From CAYGWP01 sp964353455 (GTDB lineage: Bacteria > Planctomycetota > Phycisphaerae > FEN-1346): a stretch of 25,621 nucleotides of DNA. The notes beneath the pieces are model-generated. The model was given only the letters and a program-made list of their open reading frames with translations. It had not been told where the DNA came from and searched no databases. Of the stretch, positions 22,638 through 25,621 are shown piece by piece. The stretch covers positions 1-25,621 of the forward strand of contig CAYGWP010000478.1 of assembly GCA_964353455.1 (NCBI GenBank). Reading direction: 5' to 3'. The translations under genes were made by a program, and so were the position numbers. Each line of letters begins with the position of its first letter. Position 1 is the stretch's first letter.

Positions 22638-24344
22638 ATGTCCAAGACCCTTGGGGGGTGTGGCACGGCCGGCTTGCCCGGCCGTGGGCTTCCCGGCATA
22701 AGGCGCATCCGGGCAATGTACTCACAGATTTTCATGCTTTCAATAATTGCCTCGGTTGCGGGTGCAGCCGAAGCCTTCCCTACTGATCTTACCACCGACG
22801 TGTGCGTGGTTGGCGGCGGAAGCGGCGGCATAGGCGCTGCCGTTGCGGCGGCGCGCGGCGGGGCCGATGTCATCCTGATCGAGAAGCAGAACCGCCTCGG
22901 CGGCACGAGCACACTCGGCTACGTCTGCAACTGGGAACCCGGTCCCGGCGACGAACTCGCCAAGGAAATCTTCGACCGCCTCTCGAAAGTCCCGAACGCC
23001 GTTGCCGTCACCACCCTCCGCAACGCCTACTCGGCCAAGGCCCCGTACGGCCTTCACATGCCCGACCCTGCGGCCGCCTACGAGCAGAGCCTAAAGAGGG
23101 CAGGGCTGCCGGGGGCCCGGCGGCACAGCGTGGTCTTCGAGCCGGAGGCGTTCCACAACGTCGTCTCGGCGATGCTCAAGGAAACCGGCCGCTGCCGCGT
23201 CATGCTCCAGACCGAGTTCGTGAAGGCCGAGGCCGACGGGCCGCGCGTGGCCGGCATCACGGCGAAATCCGCAGGCGGCGAACTTTATCGCATCCGCGCT
23301 CGGACCTTCATCGATTCGACCGGCAACGCCGCGCTCTGCCGCGCCCTCGGATGCAAGACCATGCTCGGGGCCGACGCCAAGTCCGTCTTCGGCGAGCGCT
23401 CCGCCCCTGACCAGCCCGCCGAGACCCTCAACGCCATCTCGCTCTGCTACCGCATCCGCCGGAGCGCGAATCCCGTGCGGCAGGCGGTGGGTGCGCCGAC
23501 GGATTGTGGCAAGAGACGCCATCAAGAACGCCAAGAGCGCCAAGGACGCCAAGAGCGCCAACCCCTGGAGATTGGCGCTCTTGGCGCTCTTGGGCCGGGC
23601 AGGAGATCTGATTGGGGCGGAAGCGGGGGGTACCACGACATATTGTGGCAGGAGATGCTCGAGCCACAATTCCTAGTCGTGCCCCAGGCGGTTCCCGATC
23701 CGGCCGCGAGCGGCTGGGTCAAGTCGGCCTTCGTCGTCGGACTGCCCGGCGGGGACTTCATTGTCAACCCGCTTGCGCTCCTGCCGGGGGACTGGTTCGT
23801 CGGCAAGGGTTACGACGCCGCGATGGCCGAGGCCCGCCGCCGCGTCCAGGCCCACTGGAACTGGCTCCAGGGGTTCCGGGCCTTCGCGGAATACGAGTTC
23901 GCGAGTTTCGCCCCGATGCTTGGCATCCGCGAGTCGTGGCGAGTGGCGGGGGAGTGCGTGCTCACGCAGCAGGACCTCGATGATGGCTTGGCAAAGCAGA
24001 CGCACCCCGATATCATCGCCATCGCCGACCACGCCTTCGACGTGCACGGCGAAGGCTCAAGGGCCGTCCATGGCGAACTGGCCGGACCTTACGGCATACC
24101 TTTCCGGTGTCTTGTTCCGAAAGGGATGGAGAACCTGCTTGTGGCGTCGCGGTGCGCGAGTTTCAGCCACATCGCGGCGTCAAGTTGCCGCCTATCGCGG
24201 ACGGTCCTAGCCCTCGGCCGCGCCGCCGGCACCGCGGCCGCCATGGCGAAGGAATCGGGCCAACCTGTGGCAGGAGTTGACGGCGCCAAACTGCGCGCGC
24301 GGCTTCTCGGTCCCCAGGCGAGAGAGAAGGAAGGCAAACCATGA
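22638..24344 (+). CDS. FAD-dependent oxidoreductase with exported N-terminus
   Basis: The 568-residue product has an FAD-binding Rossmann motif (VCVVGGGSGGIG, 55-66, with Glu82) and the layout of the FAD-dependent oxidoreductase family PF12831. GGTSTLGYVCNWEP and the C-terminal segment with LLVASRCASFSHIAASSCR are typical. A hydrophobic signal segment (about 31-46) suggests export or membrane association. ATG 22638 has AAAGGGG upstream. The region 22664-22686 is a palindrome inside the N-terminal extension, so ATG 22716 is an alternative start. Residues about 287-340 come from a repeat insertion (23497-23658). Its substrate is unknown; its place in a sugar import operon suggests carbohydrate oxidation. 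The stop overlaps the next start (ATGA). Confidence 0.75.
   Translation: MSKTLGGCGTAGLPGRGLPGIRRIRAMYSQIFMLSIIASVAGAAEAFPTDLTTDVCVVGGGSGGIGAAVAAARGGADVILIEKQNRLGGTSTLGYVCNWEPGPGDELAKEIFDRLSKVPNAVAVTTLRNAYSAKAPYGLHMPDPAAAYEQSLKRAGLPGARRHSVVFEPEAFHNVVSAMLKETGRCRVMLQTEFVKAEADGPRVAGITAKSAGGELYRIRARTFIDSTGNAALCRALGCKTMLGADAKSVFGERSAPDQPAETLNAISLCYRIRRSANPVRQAVGAPTDCGKRRHQERQERQGRQERQPLEIGALGALGPGRRSDWGGSGGYHDILWQEMLEPQFLVVPQAVPDPAASGWVKSAFVVGLPGGDFIVNPLALLPGDWFVGKGYDAAMAEARRRVQAHWNWLQGFRAFAEYEFASFAPMLGIRESWRVAGECVLTQQDLDDGLAKQTHPDIIAIADHAFDVHGEGSRAVHGELAGPYGIPFRCLVPKGMENLLVASRCASFSHIAASSCRLSRTVLALGRAAGTAAAMAKESGQPVAGVDGAKLRARLLGPQAREKEGKP
22664..22686 (+). repeat. Palindrome in the signal-peptide region of the FAD gene
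   Basis: CACGGCCGG (22664-22672) and CCGGCCGTG (22678-22686) form a perfect 9-bp stem with loop CTTGC. It resembles the stem at 3722-3743. It lies between ATG 22638 and the hydrophobic signal core and keeps the frame open. Confidence 0.7.
23497..23658 (+). repeat. AAGnnCGCC repeat hairpin flanked by direct repeats
   Basis: Four 9-bp units of the form AAGnnCGCC (23524-23559) end in a hairpin. The arm 23540-23561 pairs with 23572-23593 over 22 bp, with two mismatches and a 10-base loop. The element is bracketed by 23-bp direct repeats (23497-23519 and 23636-23658) with four mismatches, built on CGACnnATTGTGGCAnGAGA. It lies in frame in the FAD oxidoreductase gene and encodes a Gln/Arg-rich stretch. 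Confidence 0.75.
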
Positions 24345-25621
24345 AGCGATGCATTGTTGTGGCGATGGCGGCTTCGGCCGTTGCACTGGTCGTCCTCACG
24401 GCAGCGGCAAGGCAGGCGCCCAAGGGCGAGCCGAAGACGGGCGTTAACGACCCTTCGTTCCACCGCGATGCCATTACGCGAATCGCACAGGGACAGGGCG
24501 GGGAGGTCATCGACCAACTCCAGGCGCTGGGCGACGAAGGCCAGTACCGACTGGAGACCCTGTACACCCTGGCCGTTGCCTGCGCGCACGAGAAGGACGT
24601 GGCGAAGGCGATGGACTACGCCCGGAAGGCCGTGGCGGCCGGCCTGCCGATCGACCGCTTCGTGGCCGGGCCGCGTGACCTTCTCGCGCCGCTAACCGGG
24701 AGCGCCGAGTTCCAGGCCCTTCTCCACGAGCATCCCCTTGTGCTCGTGCACGGGCCGATGCTGGGCGCGGTGACCGACTCGGCGGCGCGCATCTGGGTCC
24801 GCACGCCCGCCGAGGCGGCGGTACGCGTTGCGGTAAGCGCCTCGCCCGACATGAAGAACCCCATTGCTCCTCCCGAAGCAAAGACGAGCCGCGACGCCGA
24901 TTTTACGGCCGTGGTCGAAGTCGGCGGCCTGAGGCCGGCCACGACGTATTACTACTCGGTCTCGGTGGACGGCCGAGGCGCCCTTGAGAAGCCGGCGGCA
25001 TTTCAGACGTTTCCGAAGGCCGGGTCGCCTGCCAGGTTTCAGGTGGCCTTCGGCGGCGGGGCCAACTACGCGCCTAACAATGAGCGGATGTGGGACGTCA
25101 TTCTCAAGCGCCGCCCGGCCGCGCTCCTCATGCTCGGCGACAACGTCTATATCGACACGCCTCAAGTGCCCGCCACGCAGCAGTACTGCTATTACCGGCG
25201 TCAGTCTCGGCCCGAATGGCGGCGGCTGGTGTCGGCCACGCCCGTCTTCGCCATCTACGACGACCACGACTTCTTCGCTAACGACTGCGTGCCCGGCCCC
25301 GACATCGACAAGCCGCCGTACAAGCGCCCCGTGTGGCGCCTGTTCTGCGAGAACTGGGCGAATCCGTCGTACGGCGGCGGCGAGAAGCAGCCGGGGTGCT
25401 GGTTCAACTTCCGGATAGGCGACGTGGATTTCTTCATGCTCGATTGCCGCTTCTACCGCGACCTCGCCTCCAGGCCGCCCACCATGCTCGGCCCAGTCCA
25501 GAAGCGGCTGTTCCTGGAGGCCCTGAAACAATCGAGGGCGACGTTCCGCGTGCTCGCCTCCAGCGTGCCGTGGGCCAAGGGCACGAAGCCCGGCTCCAAG
25601 GACACGTGGGACGGCTTTAAG
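24341..25621 (+). CDS. PhoD-like phosphatase, 3' end outside window
   Basis: The frame starts at ATG 24341, overlapping the FAD gene stop (ATGA), and runs 427 codons to the window edge without a stop. Residues 1-23 are a Sec-type signal. Residues about 40-115 look like a short TPR-like helical region (YRLETLYTLAVACAHEKD, AMDYARKAVAAG). A PhoD N-terminal beta-sandwich follows (HGPMLGAVTDSAARIWVRTP), then the metallophosphatase core with LMLGDNVY (Asp267, Asn268) and IYDDHDFFAND (Asp307, Asp308, His309, Asp310). PhoD enzymes are exported phosphodiesterases or alkaline phosphatases that use calcium and iron. Here the gene travels with a sugar importer and not with phosphate genes. The C-terminus with further metal-binding histidines lies beyond the window. 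Confidence 0.85.
   Translation, partial: MKRCIVVAMAASAVALVVLTAAARQAPKGEPKTGVNDPSFHRDAITRIAQGQGGEVIDQLQALGDEGQYRLETLYTLAVACAHEKDVAKAMDYARKAVAAGLPIDRFVAGPRDLLAPLTGSAEFQALLHEHPLVLVHGPMLGAVTDSAARIWVRTPAEAAVRVAVSASPDMKNPIAPPEAKTSRDADFTAVVEVGGLRPATTYYYSVSVDGRGALEKPAAFQTFPKAGSPARFQVAFGGGANYAPNNERMWDVILKRRPAALLMLGDNVYIDTPQVPATQQYCYYRRQSRPEWRRLVSATPVFAIYDDHDFFANDCVPGPDIDKPPYKRPVWRLFCENWANPSYGGGEKQPGCWFNFRIGDVDFFMLDCRFYRDLASRPPTMLGPVQKRLFLEALKQSRATFRVLASSVPWAKGTKPGSKDTWDGFK

Overview
The window is a GC-rich, densely coded bacterial chromosome segment with no tRNA, rRNA, CRISPR array, phage gene or transposase that I can see. The mix of genes suggests a heterotrophic, polysaccharide-degrading bacterium with a cell envelope, periplasm and peptidoglycan recycling. 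It includes a GH28-like lipoprotein, a Tat-exported cupin, a secreted SMP-30 lactonase, a PhoD-like phosphatase, a sugar ABC importer, and AnmK with MurQ. Planctomycetota or a relative is my best guess, but this is inferred from gene content and style, not from a marker gene.

Layout. At 1-3148 (+) lie an LsrF-type aldolase/thiolase, a Tat-signal cupin like D-lyxose isomerase, and a GH28-like lipoprotein. At 3230-3751 is a small cassette: a strong sigma70-type promoter, a leader with a 13-bp stem and T-tract terminator, a 110-residue truncated sigma-70-like protein, and a second strong terminator. At 3900-5300 (+) is a PurF-like protein with Ser instead of Cys at position 2, converging on hisF (5345-6109, -). 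At 6199-10603 (+) are a gluconate 5-dehydrogenase-like SDR and three genes for pyruvate dehydrogenase E1 alpha, E1 beta and E2; no E3 gene is in the window. At 10600-12812 (+) come anmK and murQ, overlapping by GTGA. These converge on a minus-strand pair (12798-17287): a U32/DUF3656 protein followed by a GH20 beta-hexosaminidase. At 17420-17590 is an SDR relic, then a secreted SMP-30 lactonase (17619-18581). From 18684 to the window edge (+) runs one tight operon: solute-binding protein, two unusually large permeases, an FAD oxidoreductase and a PhoD-like phosphatase cut by the window end. No ABC ATPase is present, so a shared ATPase elsewhere is likely.

How the genes fit together. AnmK, MurQ and GH20 together suggest recycling of amino-sugar material from the cell wall. 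PDH feeds acetyl-CoA into central metabolism. The GH28-like protein, cupin, LsrF, SDR, lactonase, ABC importer and FAD enzyme fit uptake and breakdown of plant or algal sugars and sugar acids.

The window is rich in small palindromic repeats. Related elements of the form TTAGCCGC-hairpin-GCGCG lie between genes. Two perfect palindromes sit in frame inside the U32 gene, a 9-bp AAGnnCGCC repeat hairpin lies in frame inside the FAD oxidoreductase gene, and another palindrome lies in that gene's signal-peptide region. The most unusual items are the truncated-sigma cassette, the two enlarged permeases and these in-gene palindromes. I did not find a clear defence system or an obviously new multi-gene system.
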